NCBI GenBank assembly: GCA_017303415.1
Contig: JAFLBJ010000001.1
Span: 186,001 to 250,000 of the forward strand
DNA length: 64,000 nt
Direction: 5' to 3'
Source of the DNA: Chitinophagales bacterium
GTDB lineage: Bacteria > Bacteroidota > Bacteroidia > Chitinophagales > Chitinophagaceae
Shown in pieces: positions 8,125 through 19,378 of this stretch. Positions within the stretch are counted from its first letter, which is position 1. Each line of letters opens with the position of its first letter. Below the pieces are notes generated by a model. The model was not told the origin of the DNA. It was given only the letters and a program-made list of their open reading frames with translations, and made no database searches. The translations under genes and the position numbers were made by a program.

Positions 8125-11100
8125 TTAAAAGTCAAGGTTAAAGCCAAGGGCGATGGTCCGTGGACGAGGATAGAAATTATTATCTATACCACCGTTGATC
8201 TCGGGATCCAGTCCTTTGTACTTAGTGATCACGAACACATTCTGAACGTTTAAACTAACCCGAAGGTTGGCTTTGTTCTGCATGATCCTACCGGCATTGT
8301 AGCCAATGTTGAAGTTATCCATCCGGAGGAACGATGCATTTTGAACATAATAATCAGACAGGTAATAGTTGGTGCCATCTCCGCTAAATCCGGTGTTCAG
8401 ATAGTCCACCGAACCATTGTTGATGTATCCGATCGGGTTCAGGATGTTCCGGAGGGTACCGGTTCCTGAAGCGACGTTGTTGTACAGGTAGTTACCTACG
8501 TTGGCACGCATAACCAATCCCGCATTCCATTTTTTATAAGTCAGGTTCGTACTAAAACCAAAGAAGGCTTTAGGATCGATGCCTTTATATTGATAAAGGT
8601 CTTTTTCATTGATCACCCCATCACGGTTGATATCTTCAAAAAGATTGTCAATGGGTTTGTCAGTTCCTTTATCATATACCTGTTTGTACACGAAGAAAGA
8701 TCCGCGGTTATATCCTACTGACTGGATCAGGACGGAGTTACCAGTACCACCGGAAATACCACCAAAACGGGCACCGGCATAGGAAGGATCATCAGAAATT
8801 GTCAGTTTAGTGATCTCATTCTGATTGTAGGTAGCGTTGAAGGCTACATCCCAGGTCATGTCTTTGGTGCGAATGGGTTGGAAATTCAAGGTAACCTCTA
8901 CCCCATTGTTCTCCATGCTACCAACGTTGGCAACAATATTATTGGAGAAGTTGGTACCGGCCGGCTGGTTGATCGAGTTCAACAGGTCGGTGGTCTCTTT
9001 GCGGTAAACCTCTACCGTACCGGAGATGCGGCTGTCAAGCAAGGCAAAATCCAGGGCGATATTGGTGGTGGCTGTTTGTTCCCATTTCCGGTTGAAATAA
9101 TATCCACCGGGACGATACAGTTGGTAATAAGAACTACCAAACTGATACTGGGCAGTCAGCGAACTGAGGTTGTAATAGGAGATAAAGTCATAGTATCCGA
9201 TACCATCCTGTTGACCAGTTACACCATAACCCACGCGGAGTTTCAGGTCATTGATCAGGCTGGATCCTTTCAGGAAGGATTCTTCACTGATCTTCCAGGC
9301 AAAAGCAGCCGAAGGGAATGTACCCCAGCGGTTGTCAATATTGAACTTGGAAGAACCATCGCGACGAACCGAAGCAGTCAGGATATACTTGTTATTTAAC
9401 GTGTAGGTCAAACGTCCCAGGAAGGAAACCAGGCGATAACGTGGCTCATCAAAGGGGAAGTTCGGTGTGGAAACCAGTGTACCATCATAGGTATAATCAA
9501 AGTACGGGGTCCAGGCGCCATTGGCGTCGGGTTCTGTACCATTGAAATTCTTGGTCAGGTAATCCTGGTATTCATAACCAGCTACGGCTTCGATCCGGCT
9601 CTTGATGCTGGTAATGTCTTTGGTATAATTCAGGTAAAAGTTCAGATAGGTATTGGTGCGGGTCTGTTTGTACTGTGTATTTATCCCACCATGGAATGTA
9701 CCACCTGGATCTTTAAAGCGGTTGTATGACGAGGCTGCACTGTCATTGACCACAACGGTACCCGTACCTTGAGAAATGTCGTAACCGGTATTCAATACCG
9801 CACGCAGGTCAGGGAAGAAATGCAGTTTATAATCCAGCATGATATTACCCACACTTCTTTTCACCGTGCTCTTGTCTTCTCTTTGCTCAAGCAAACCGAG
9901 CGGGTTAAAGGGAGCAAGGGATTTCAAACCGGTAGTGGAGTTAGGATCCAACCATTCCCAATAACCGCCAAAACGGGCATTCTTGCTATACACTTCTTGT
10001 GTGGGGTCAAAGCTGATGGCCGATCCGATCGCGCCCTGGTTACCAAAACGTGTTTGGCTCACCGCGCCTTTCAAACTCAATTCCACTTTAAGGTGGTTTT
10101 GGAAAAGGGAGGGGCTCAGGTTGATCCCTACGGAAGTGCGTTTCAGGTTATCCGTTTTGAGGATACCATTTTGATAAAGATATCCCAGCGAAACCCGGTA
10201 AGGAAGTTTGTTGATGGAACCCGAAATGCTCAGGTTATTATCATTGGCGATCGCTGTCCGATAGATCTGATCCTGCCAATCGGTATTGGAATTTCCCAAT
10301 AAAGCTTGCAGGGTAGCACTGCCTTCAGCATTTACAATGCTCCGGATCTGGTCGGCATCCAGCACATCAACGGTCTTGGCCACTGTGGCGGCGGATACCT
10401 GTGTACTGAAATTGATCACGGGTTTACCTCTTTTCCCTTTCTTGGTGGTGATCATGATAACCCCGTTGGAGGCACGCGAACCATAGATCGCGGTAGCAGA
10501 GGCATCTTTTAACACCGTGAACGATTCGATATCGTTCGGGTTGATCAGGCTAAGCGGGTTGGAAGCACCAGAGATACCATCATTGGAGATAGGCATCCCG
10601 TCAATCACGATCAACGGGTCATTGCTCGCATTCAGCGAAGCACCCCCACGGATACGGATCGTACTTCCTGCTCCGGGTTGACCACTGTTGGAAGTGATCG
10701 ATACCCCGGCCACCTTACCAGCAATCAACTGCTCAGGTGTGGTGATCGTTCCTTTATTAAAATCTTTAGCAGTCACACTGACCACAGAACCCGTAAGGTC
10801 CTTTTTACGAGTAGTACCATATCCAATCACTACGATCTCCCCAAGAGAAGACGCGTTAACGGTAAGTACCACGTCGATGGTCGTACGACCCTCAATGTTC
10901 ACCTCCATGGTATTGAAACCAATCGATGAAAACACTAAGGTTGTCACACTCGGAGCCACAGAAAGACTATACGCACCATTTGCGTTGGTTTGCGCACCAG
11001 TCGGAGTGCCTTTTGCAATGACAGTCACGCCGGTAATAGCAGAACCATCTCTTGCATCTGTCACTTTTCCTGTAATGACCCTGTCCTGTGAAAATGAAAC

Positions 11101-11163
11101 TTGAGCTGTTGTAAACAGCGTCAATGAGAGGATGAAAGTCCTCCATAGATTTCTACGGCGCAT
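8125..11163 (-). CDS. SusC/RagA-family TonB-linked outer membrane transporter
   Basis: A complete 1012-residue SusC. The ATG at 11163 (MRRRNLW) is preferred over a TTG two codons upstream. A signal peptide (ending about TAQVSFSQ) is followed by a carboxypeptidase-like domain (ITGKVTDARDGSAITG), the linker VVIGYGTTRKKDLTGSVVSV, a plug with GQPGAGSTIRIRGGASLNAS, and a long barrel ending in the aromatic strand TIALGFNLDF expected for BAM insertion. It is the first gene of the susCDEF operon and would import oligosaccharides released by the GH13 enzyme encoded upstream. It is clearly paralogous to the partial SusC at the left edge. Confidence 0.96.
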   Translation of the reverse strand: MRRRNLWRTFILSLTLFTTAQVSFSQDRVITGKVTDARDGSAITGVTVIAKGTPTGAQTNANGAYSLSVAPSVTTLVFSSIGFNTMEVNIEGRTTIDVVLTVNASSLGEIVVIGYGTTRKKDLTGSVVSVTAKDFNKGTITTPEQLIAGKVAGVSITSNSGQPGAGSTIRIRGGASLNASNDPLIVIDGMPISNDGISGASNPLSLINPNDIESFTVLKDASATAIYGSRASNGVIMITTKKGKRGKPVINFSTQVSAATVAKTVDVLDADQIRSIVNAEGSATLQALLGNSNTDWQDQIYRTAIANDNNLSISGSINKLPYRVSLGYLYQNGILKTDNLKRTSVGINLSPSLFQNHLKVELSLKGAVSQTRFGNQGAIGSAISFDPTQEVYSKNARFGGYWEWLDPNSTTGLKSLAPFNPLGLLEQREDKSTVKRSVGNIMLDYKLHFFPDLRAVLNTGYDISQGTGTVVVNDSAASSYNRFKDPGGTFHGGINTQYKQTRTNTYLNFYLNYTKDITSIKSRIEAVAGYEYQDYLTKNFNGTEPDANGAWTPYFDYTYDGTLVSTPNFPFDEPRYRLVSFLGRLTYTLNNKYILTASVRRDGSSKFNIDNRWGTFPSAAFAWKISEESFLKGSSLINDLKLRVGYGVTGQQDGIGYYDFISYYNLSSLTAQYQFGSSYYQLYRPGGYYFNRKWEQTATTNIALDFALLDSRISGTVEVYRKETTDLLNSINQPAGTNFSNNIVANVGSMENNGVEVTLNFQPIRTKDMTWDVAFNATYNQNEITKLTISDDPSYAGARFGGISGGTGNSVLIQSVGYNRGSFFVYKQVYDKGTDKPIDNLFEDINRDGVINEKDLYQYKGIDPKAFFGFSTNLTYKKWNAGLVMRANVGNYLYNNVASGTGTLRNILNPIGYINNGSVDYLNTGFSGDGTNYYLSDYYVQNASFLRMDNFNIGYNAGRIMQNKANLRVSLNVQNVFVITKYKGLDPEINGGIDNNFYPRPRTIALGFNLDF

Positions 11164-11360
11164 AAGCAATCATTAAAGCGGTTAGAAGAATTTTAGAAAT
11201 ATTAATGTGTATTTCTTACACAATAATAGTCAATAATTCGAATCCAGAAAAAAAATTTGAGGTGATTTTAATCAGCAACATCCAAGGTATGACCAGGATT
11301 ACAGGATTAAGGGATTTAGGAGGATGGGAATTAAGTAGTAATATTTTAAAATATAATTAT

Positions 11361-11389
11361 ATGACAATCAATACCCTATTGATTATCAT
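11361..11389. promoter_or_regulatory. 29-bp palindrome, candidate operator of the Nudix regulator
   Basis: ATGACAATCAATA (11361-11373) and TATTGATTATCAT (11377-11389) are reverse complements except at one position, around CCC. The site is in the 261-bp gap between the regulator stop (11425) and the susC start (11163). AT-rich arms and no T-run argue against a terminator. Binding by the neighbouring regulator is inferred. Confidence 0.55.
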
Positions 11390-11424
11390 ACAAATCAATC
11401 CTCTAAATCACTAAATAATAAAAT

Positions 11425-12102
11425 CTAGGTCTTCGCGCGATAGAGTTTGCCCGGACGATGAGGCACTTCGGTCTCCATTTCATCCAGGTCAACCACCCAA
11501 TCTTTGAGCATGATTTTCTTGCGGAAGTTCCGGCGGTCAAGCTTGACGCCCAGAATGGCTTCATAAAGTTCCTGCAACAGGCGGAGGGAAAATTTCTCCG
11601 GCAGCAGATTAAATATCACCGGGTGTTCCATGATCTGATCACGCAGGGTCTGGAGACAGGTATCCAGGATCTCCTTATGGTCAAAGGCCATCCGGCGAAT
11701 GTCGTTAACATTGTGCCAGTGCACCTGATTGTCCGTGATCTTGAGTTGATGGTGATTAATATTGATGAGGGAATAGTAAGCGGTGGTAATTACCCTTCCG
11801 GAAGGGTGACGGTTCACGGCACCGAATGTATGTACCTGTTGCAGATAAACATCATCCAATCCGGTACGCGCCTTAAGTACCCGGTACGAGGCACTGTCCA
11901 GATCCTCATCGGGCCGAACCAGATCGCCCAGCAGGGAAAGCCTGCCTTTGAATTCTTCCAGGTCGGATTCCATTAAGAGTACCTTGAACTGATCATCATC
12001 ATAACCGAAGATCACACAGTCAACCGATACAGCTATATTAAAATAGTCAAGGTGACTGATCTTCTCGATCTCCGCGGTCTTAAGCAACATCCTTTCTTCC
12101 AT
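11425..12102 (-). CDS. Nudix-domain transcriptional regulator (NrtR/AraR-like)
   Basis: A 225-residue protein with an N-terminal Nudix fold (about residues 20-150: VDCVIFGYDDDQFKVLLMES, LLGDLVRPDEDLDSASYRVL) and a C-terminal winged helix (about 155-225: FSLRLLQELYEAILGVKLDR, NFRKKIMLKDWV). The catalytic Nudix box REUxEE is absent (YRVLKARTG in its place), as in the NrtR/AraR class, where the domain binds a ligand instead of hydrolysing one. In Bacteroidetes such proteins control sugar utilisation genes. It lies between the GH13 gene and susC on the same strand, and a 29-bp palindrome lies 36 bp beyond its stop. I infer a sugar-responsive regulator of the sus operon; the ligand is unknown. Confidence 0.85.
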   Translation of the reverse strand: MEERMLLKTAEIEKISHLDYFNIAVSVDCVIFGYDDDQFKVLLMESDLEEFKGRLSLLGDLVRPDEDLDSASYRVLKARTGLDDVYLQQVHTFGAVNRHPSGRVITTAYYSLININHHQLKITDNQVHWHNVNDIRRMAFDHKEILDTCLQTLRDQIMEHPVIFNLLPEKFSLRLLQELYEAILGVKLDRRNFRKKIMLKDWVVDLDEMETEVPHRPGKLYRAKT

Positions 12103-12131
12103 ATGGCCCGTTTGTTTAACGGTCTAAGATA

Positions 12132-14996
12132 TTATTGTACGACGAATTTGACAAAATTGGCGTATAAACCCGACTTTATCCTGACAATATAATTACCGGC
12201 CGCAGGCTTGGTACGCATGGATAAAGGCAGAACATATTCGCCTTTGGCCAGGAACCGGCTATCCAGCAATTGCAGAAACTGACCATTGGCGCTCAGGAGT
12301 TCGATCTCCACTTTTCCCGCTTCGGGTATGTTTACCTGGGCATACAGCTCCCCTTGGGAGGGGTTGGGATAAACTTTTAATTGTAGCGGGTTACCATTAA
12401 AGTAAAGGTTTGAAACGGGCGTAGTGGCCACATTATTCACGTTTCTATTAATATATACATGGTATTCGCCGGGTTGCAGGGTAACAGTTTGGGCTGCACC
12501 CGTGGCGGAAATAATGCTGTTATCCAGATAATCCCACCATACCCCTGCTTCAGGGAAAGTGACCGAAGCGGCCTGTGGTATCAGGTCAAAGTTCCCCACC
12601 ACAAGTATCTTGGAAGTGTCGGTATTCACCTTCATCCATTTAAAAGCTCCATTCAGACTGCGTTCAATGGTGCCTCCGGTAAATGAATTCCGGAAGGAAG
12701 CGTGTTTACGTAAGGCAAATAGTTTACTGTAAACGGTATGCAACGCTTTGCGATTCGCGTTTTGTAAATAATCCCACCGAATGGGCTTGGGATCAAGCCG
12801 GCAATCATTATTGACCGTACCATTGGTACAGGTATTGATGGAATAATCGTATCCCATTTCTCCAAACTGCCAAAGCATTTTGGGACCAGGCATGGTGAAC
12901 AGAAAAGAGGCCGCCATTTCACTCCGTTTCAAGGCAGTATTGAGGTCACGGGTATTATAGGTTCCTTGCGAAAGCCCTTCATTGATCAGACGGTACATCA
13001 CCCGCTCTTCATCATGGCTTTCCATATAAGAAACCAGGAAGGGGTTGGTCCATCCCCGATTGATATGCAGCGCGCCATCAATATTGGAGTTGCCAATCAC
13101 ACCCATCGCAGCCTGGCTGAAATTGTAATTGATATTTCCCCAAAGCATCATGCCATAATCCGATAGTTCCTTTTCCTCGTTGTTGGCTGCAAAATGTTCA
13201 AGTATCACATATGAACCGGCTGAACGGGATTGCAACGTATCAAAATAAGATTTCCAAATGGCCACCCGGCTGGCATCATAATTACTCCAGGCATTGACAT
13301 CACTTCCGGAGTTGACCTGGGTAAATCCTTTGGAGAGGTCAAAACGGAAACCATCGATCTTATAGTTCACCAGCCAATGTTCGGTAACCCGTTTGAAGAA
13401 ATATTTGGTCTGGAGACTTTCATGGTTGAAATCATTGAACACATTGAATGGGTGACGCGCCACGGTATTAAACCAGGGGTTGTCGGCTGCGGGACGGTTA
13501 TTTGCCCCATCCCAGTAAAGGGCTGCCAGGGGACAAAGACCTGTGGCATGATTAAGCGCAATATCCAGGATGACCGCCATGCCTTTGCTATGGGCGGAAT
13601 CAATAAAGCGCTTGAGGTCATTCTTTGGACCATAATATTTATCCGGAGCGAGGAAGAAATCGGGGTTATATCCCCAACTCAGGTTGCCTTCAAATTCGTT
13701 GATCGGCATAAGCTGAATCGCGGAGATACCAAGGTTTTTAAAATAAGTAAGGGTATCACTGAGTGTTTTCCAGTCATGCGCGGCCAGCAGGTCGCGAAGC
13801 AGGCACTCATAAATGATCAGGTTGCGTTTATCGGGACGGTTGAAATTCGGCACCGCCCAATTATAAGCTGACTGCCCGGTTTGCACCACACCCACAACAC
13901 CTGAAGTCGCTGTTGGATAAGGTTTGAGTGAAGGATAGGTAGTACTGGTGATAAATCCATCATTCCATGGGTCAAGTATTTTTTCACAATATGGATCCGT
14001 GGTTTTTAAATTCCCATTGATCAAATATTGAAAAGCATATTCCGTACCTGGCGTCAAACCGGTTACACGCACCCACCAGCGGTTGCCATCGGGTGTTTTG
14101 TTCATCAGGTATTGTACTTGTTCCAGCCAGTTACTTCCGGGAAACTCTCCAATCACGGAAACCCGGTTTTTATTTGGCGCATACAAAACAAATGTGATGG
14201 AGGTATCACCTGATTCATAATTGATCCCATCCTGCACACCGGCCGGCAAGGCAGCAATATTGGGCGAAGAAGGTCCCACAAAAAACCGGATGGTATCGCG
14301 TTTTGTAACCGCGCCAGCAACAGCCTCGGCAACCAGTTCCTGTGTTCCTGCGGAAGTGATGACCGGGGAGGCTGAAATAGTTGTTACCCCTGAAGCCGCC
14401 TGCACCTGTGTGCCATTCCAGAACAATTTCATATCGGATGACTGACTGGCTACCGCCGTAGCATCAATGCTCTCCCCTACCGCTTTATTGATCGGTTCCA
14501 GCACACGCACATATTTGGGTTCAAATGGCGGTTGGTTAAAACGGACGGCCAGGCTGTTATCATACAAGGGAACATACATGTCGCCGCCATCGGTATTCCG
14601 CTGCACTTTATTGCCCGCTCCATCACGGAACAGAATCGCGATCTGGTTGATGGTCTCCCCTACCGCAAGATTGAAGAAGGTATTGATATTGGTGATCGAA
14701 TAGGACCATTTATTGGTACCCGCGGCACTGGCCTGTGCCCCCGCCGGCGTGGTTCCCCAGGTAAAAGGAGCATGCTTCCAATCGGTGGAACTGGTGCTGA
14801 GGTTGGTAATTACCCCGATATGTACATAAACCGCACCGGTATGACCCAACAAACCCTGGTTACCCTTTGTGGCATCCACGGTAATGGTTATATTACCTGT
14901 GCCATTGGCAAATTCAGGAGTCCAGGTGAGTAATTGCGACCAGGAAACCAACCCAGCCATCATACCCATCCACAAAAGCAGCATCTTCCTTTTCAT
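12132..14996 (-). CDS. Secreted GH13 alpha-amylase-family enzyme with T9SS domain
   Basis: A 954-residue enzyme starting at ATG 14996 (MKRKMLLLWMGMMAGLVSWS, a signal peptide). N-terminal beta domains (about 20-250) precede an Ig-like/CBM48-like module (VLYAPNKNRVSVIGEFPGS) and a GH13 barrel from about residue 390. The conserved regions are present: VILDIALNH (I), DGFRFDLSKG with nucleophile Asp553 (II), YVILEHF with acid Glu600 (III) and MESHDEER with Asp662 (IV). The C-terminal about 80 residues (VYPNPSQGELYAQV to FVKFVVQ) are a type A T9SS sorting domain, so the enzyme is exported by type IX secretion and released or anchored at the surface. It would cut starch into the oligosaccharides imported by the downstream SusCD. 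Alpha-amylase versus pullulanase specificity cannot be decided. Confidence 0.93.
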   Translation of the reverse strand: MKRKMLLLWMGMMAGLVSWSQLLTWTPEFANGTGNITITVDATKGNQGLLGHTGAVYVHIGVITNLSTSSTDWKHAPFTWGTTPAGAQASAAGTNKWSYSITNINTFFNLAVGETINQIAILFRDGAGNKVQRNTDGGDMYVPLYDNSLAVRFNQPPFEPKYVRVLEPINKAVGESIDATAVASQSSDMKLFWNGTQVQAASGVTTISASPVITSAGTQELVAEAVAGAVTKRDTIRFFVGPSSPNIAALPAGVQDGINYESGDTSITFVLYAPNKNRVSVIGEFPGSNWLEQVQYLMNKTPDGNRWWVRVTGLTPGTEYAFQYLINGNLKTTDPYCEKILDPWNDGFITSTTYPSLKPYPTATSGVVGVVQTGQSAYNWAVPNFNRPDKRNLIIYECLLRDLLAAHDWKTLSDTLTYFKNLGISAIQLMPINEFEGNLSWGYNPDFFLAPDKYYGPKNDLKRFIDSAHSKGMAVILDIALNHATGLCPLAALYWDGANNRPAADNPWFNTVARHPFNVFNDFNHESLQTKYFFKRVTEHWLVNYKIDGFRFDLSKGFTQVNSGSDVNAWSNYDASRVAIWKSYFDTLQSRSAGSYVILEHFAANNEEKELSDYGMMLWGNINYNFSQAAMGVIGNSNIDGALHINRGWTNPFLVSYMESHDEERVMYRLINEGLSQGTYNTRDLNTALKRSEMAASFLFTMPGPKMLWQFGEMGYDYSINTCTNGTVNNDCRLDPKPIRWDYLQNANRKALHTVYSKLFALRKHASFRNSFTGGTIERSLNGAFKWMKVNTDTSKILVVGNFDLIPQAASVTFPEAGVWWDYLDNSIISATGAAQTVTLQPGEYHVYINRNVNNVATTPVSNLYFNGNPLQLKVYPNPSQGELYAQVNIPEAGKVEIELLSANGQFLQLLDSRFLAKGEYVLPLSMRTKPAAGNYIVRIKSGLYANFVKFVVQ

Positions 14997-15143
14997 GGCA
15001 AGCTCATTTAGATTTGAATATCTAAGGTACAAATATGTACTTACAACACATTAAATTACAGGCCATTTTTTTCCTCCACTCCAATTTGAATTGACCGTCA
15101 ATCTTTAATAATTAATAATTAGTAATCAATAATCATATTTTAG

Positions 15144-17261
<2,118 letters not shown>

Positions 17262-17381
17262 AACCTAACAAGAATCATATTTGACAATTTCTTTTTTTAT
17301 TACCTTTCGCATACACGCTGGATAAACATTGCTCGCCAGTTCTAGCTGCATCGCTATTCATCAACCTAAAATTGATGCGCT

Positions 17382-17942
17382 ATGATCAAAAAAATTACCG
17401 GAGAAACCTGGAGACAATTGAAATTCTCAGGTTGGAACCAGCTCCGAAACAAGTATGCGCTCTCTTCGCATGGCCGAATCGCCAGTTACAAGAAAGATGT
17501 ATTGGAAGATGGGAAATTGCTCAATGGCTCCTTTACAACGGGCTATCGCACCCTGAACCTTCATCGCCCGGACAGTAAAGGAACCCTGTACATCCACCGG
17601 GAAATCGCTAAACTTTTTTTACCTAAATCCAGTCCAAAACATCGCTATGTGATCCACATCAATCACAACAAACTGGATAATCAAATCAAGAACCTGAAAT
17701 GGGCTACGCTGGAAGACATGATCAAACACCAGCAAAAAAGCCCTGCCAAGATCGCGTATAAAAAAGTTCAGGCGAACCGCACCGTTGGACTTAAACTCAA
17801 GGCCACCCAGGTAAAAAAGATCAAAGACACCTTGAAAGATCCTAAGCGTCGCGTCACGATCAAACGATTGGCCGAACAATACGGCATCAGTGAAATGACG
17901 ATCTACCGGATCAAGAGTGGGGAGAATTGGGCTAGGGTTTGA
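17382..17942 (+). CDS. NUMOD4/HNH endonuclease-like protein with C-terminal HTH
   Basis: A 186-residue protein. An N-terminal NUMOD4-like segment (GETWRQLKFSGWNQLRNKYA) leads into an HNH_3-type core (IHREIAKLFL, VIHINHNKLDNQIKNLKWAT). The core has the HxNHN...N...NLKW pattern of homing-type HNH nucleases. The last about 60 residues are a small HTH (KRLAEQYGISEMTIYRIKSG) of the kind that follows such nucleases and gives DNA specificity. It stands alone between ligA and a repeat array; no intron, intein or split gene is visible around it. It may be a free-standing homing-type nuclease or a domesticated DNA-binding protein. Activity is uncertain. Confidence 0.75.
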   Translation: MIKKITGETWRQLKFSGWNQLRNKYALSSHGRIASYKKDVLEDGKLLNGSFTTGYRTLNLHRPDSKGTLYIHREIAKLFLPKSSPKHRYVIHINHNKLDNQIKNLKWATLEDMIKHQQKSPAKIAYKKVQANRTVGLKLKATQVKKIKDTLKDPKRRVTIKRLAEQYGISEMTIYRIKSGENWARV

Positions 17943-17960
17943 GTTTTTACTGCAGAGCAG

Positions 17961-18329
17961 GAGGACGGAGGACAGATGACGGAGGACAGATGACAGATGA
18001 CAGATGACGGATGACGGAGGTTTGATGTTGGATGTTGGATGTTGGGTGTTTTATGTTAGCTGGTAGGCGAAGAGCGGAGGGACGCTGTGAGAGACCTCTG
18101 GTCTCGCACGATACTCTCGTCGCCTCTGGCGACAAGCATTAAAGCGCTAATTCTAATATTAAATGAACTAAACTCGAGTCGCCAGAGGCGACAAGACAAT
18201 CGTGCGAGACCAGAGGTCTCGCACAGCCACCCTCCGCCCTTCTACTCCCTTCCAACATCCAACATCCAACATCAGTCATCCGTCATCTGTCATCTGTCCT
18301 CCGTCATCTGTCATCCGTCATCCGTCCTC
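17961..18329. repeat. Mirrored 7-bp repeat arrays around a nested palindromic core (copy A)
   Basis: Fourteen 7-bp units in register (17961-18058; GATGACG, GATGACA, GAGGACA, then GATGTTG) are followed by a core of about 140 bp (18084-18226) and eleven 7-bp units of the opposite sense (18253-18329; CAACATC, then CGTCATC, TGTCATC). The core has near-identical 26-bp outer arms (one mismatch). Each arm contains its own palindrome GAGACC-TCT-GGTCTC; inside are GTCGCC-TCT-GGCGAC and its complement. It fills the 457-bp gap between the HNH gene and DUF2461. Reading frames through it encode only repetitive Pro/Ser/His peptides and are not genes. Confidence 0.9.
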
Positions 18330-18399
18330 CCCCCTCCCTCCTCCCCCTCATTTTCTCCGCGGCGAATACCCGTCCCCCTTTTATATTTGTAAAAAAAGA

Positions 18400-19065
18400 A
18401 TGCTCCAGCCCTCTACCCTCAAATTTCTCAAAGACCTCAAGAAAAACAACAATAAACCCTGGTTTGATGCTCACCGCCCGGCTTACGAGGCAGCCCGTAA
18501 GGATTTTGAGATTTTTGTTCAATCGCTTATCGATGGCATAGCTAAAAAGGATGGAGACCTCACCGGTCTTACAGCCAAAGCCTGTATGTTTCGCATCAAC
18601 CGCGATGTGCGCTTTTCAAAAGATAAATCACCCTACAAAACCAACTTTGGCGCTTTCTTCAATAAAGGGGGAAAGAAGGCAATGACCGCTGGTTATTATT
18701 TTCACCTCGAGCCTGGTAAGATATTCATTGGTGGTGGTCTCTACATGCCCATGCCACCGGATCTGGCCAAAGTGCGTCAGGAGATAGACTATAATTTGAA
18801 GGATTTTAAAAAGATCGTTCAGGGAACCAAATTCAGGAAGGTCTATAAAGACCTCGACCGTTCAGATGAATACACCCTGACCCGCGTACCCAAGGGATAT
18901 GAAGCCGACAATCCCGCCGCTGAATACCTGAAGTTGAAAAGTTATGTGGCCACCATTCAAATGAGTGATGCAGAGGTTACATCAGCAACGGCGAAAAAGA
19001 AAGCGATAGAAGCCTATGAGGCATTGATGCCATTGGTGAAATTTTTGAATGGGGCTGTTGGGTAG
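18400..19065 (+). CDS. DUF2461 family protein
   Basis: A 221-residue protein of the DUF2461/TIGR02453 family. It starts at ATG 18400 (MLQPSTLKFLKDLKKNNNKP); an in-frame extension upstream is translated repeat sequence and was rejected. Family features visible are KPWFDAHRPAYEAARKDF, FRINRDVRFSKDKSPYKTNF and GYYFHLEPGKIFIGGGLYMP. The molecular function of the family is not established. The gene is bracketed by two inverted copies of the same palindromic intergenic element (17961-18329 and 19076-19374), an odd arrangement considered in the findings. The coding sequence itself looks ordinary for this genome. Confidence 0.9.
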   Translation: MLQPSTLKFLKDLKKNNNKPWFDAHRPAYEAARKDFEIFVQSLIDGIAKKDGDLTGLTAKACMFRINRDVRFSKDKSPYKTNFGAFFNKGGKKAMTAGYYFHLEPGKIFIGGGLYMPMPPDLAKVRQEIDYNLKDFKKIVQGTKFRKVYKDLDRSDEYTLTRVPKGYEADNPAAEYLKLKSYVATIQMSDAEVTSATAKKKAIEAYEALMPLVKFLNGAVG

Positions 19066-19075
19066 GGGGAGGGTG

Positions 19076-19374
19076 GGTGTTGGATGTTGGATGTTGGATG
19101 TTGGGCGAAGAGCGGCGTGTTGCTGTGCGAGACCTCTGGTCTCGCACGATTGTCTTGTCGCCTCCGGCGACCCGAGTTTAGTTCATTTAATATTAGAATT
19201 AGCGCTTTAATGCTTGTCGCCAGAGGCGACGGGAGAATCGTGCGAGACCAGAGGTCTCGCACAGCGTCCTTCCGTCCTTCGACTCCCTTCCAACATCCAA
19301 CATCAAACATCCAACATCCAACATCCGTCATCTGTCATCCGTCCTCCGTCATCTCTCATGCGTCCTCCAAAATC
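19076..19374. repeat. Mirrored 7-bp repeat arrays around a nested palindromic core (copy B)
   Basis: Four 7-bp units (19076-19103; GGTGTTG, GATGTTG x3) lead into a core (about 19122-19265) that is the reverse complement of copy A with only a few differences. Twelve 7-bp units of opposite sense follow (19291-19374; CAACATC, CGTCATC, TGTCATC, CGTCCTC) and stop 4 bp before the asd stop codon. Shared edge sequences (GGCGAAGAGCGG on the left, ACTCCCTTCCAACATCC on the right) show that A and B are copies of one element. Confidence 0.9.
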
Positions 19375-19378
19375 CAAC

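Noticed and set aside
18202-18399. N-terminal extension of the DUF2461 protein and similar Pro/Ser/His-rich frames at 19084-19434 and 19214-19876
   Set aside because: They are translations of the heptad repeats and the palindromic core; the family alignment begins at the ATG at 18400.
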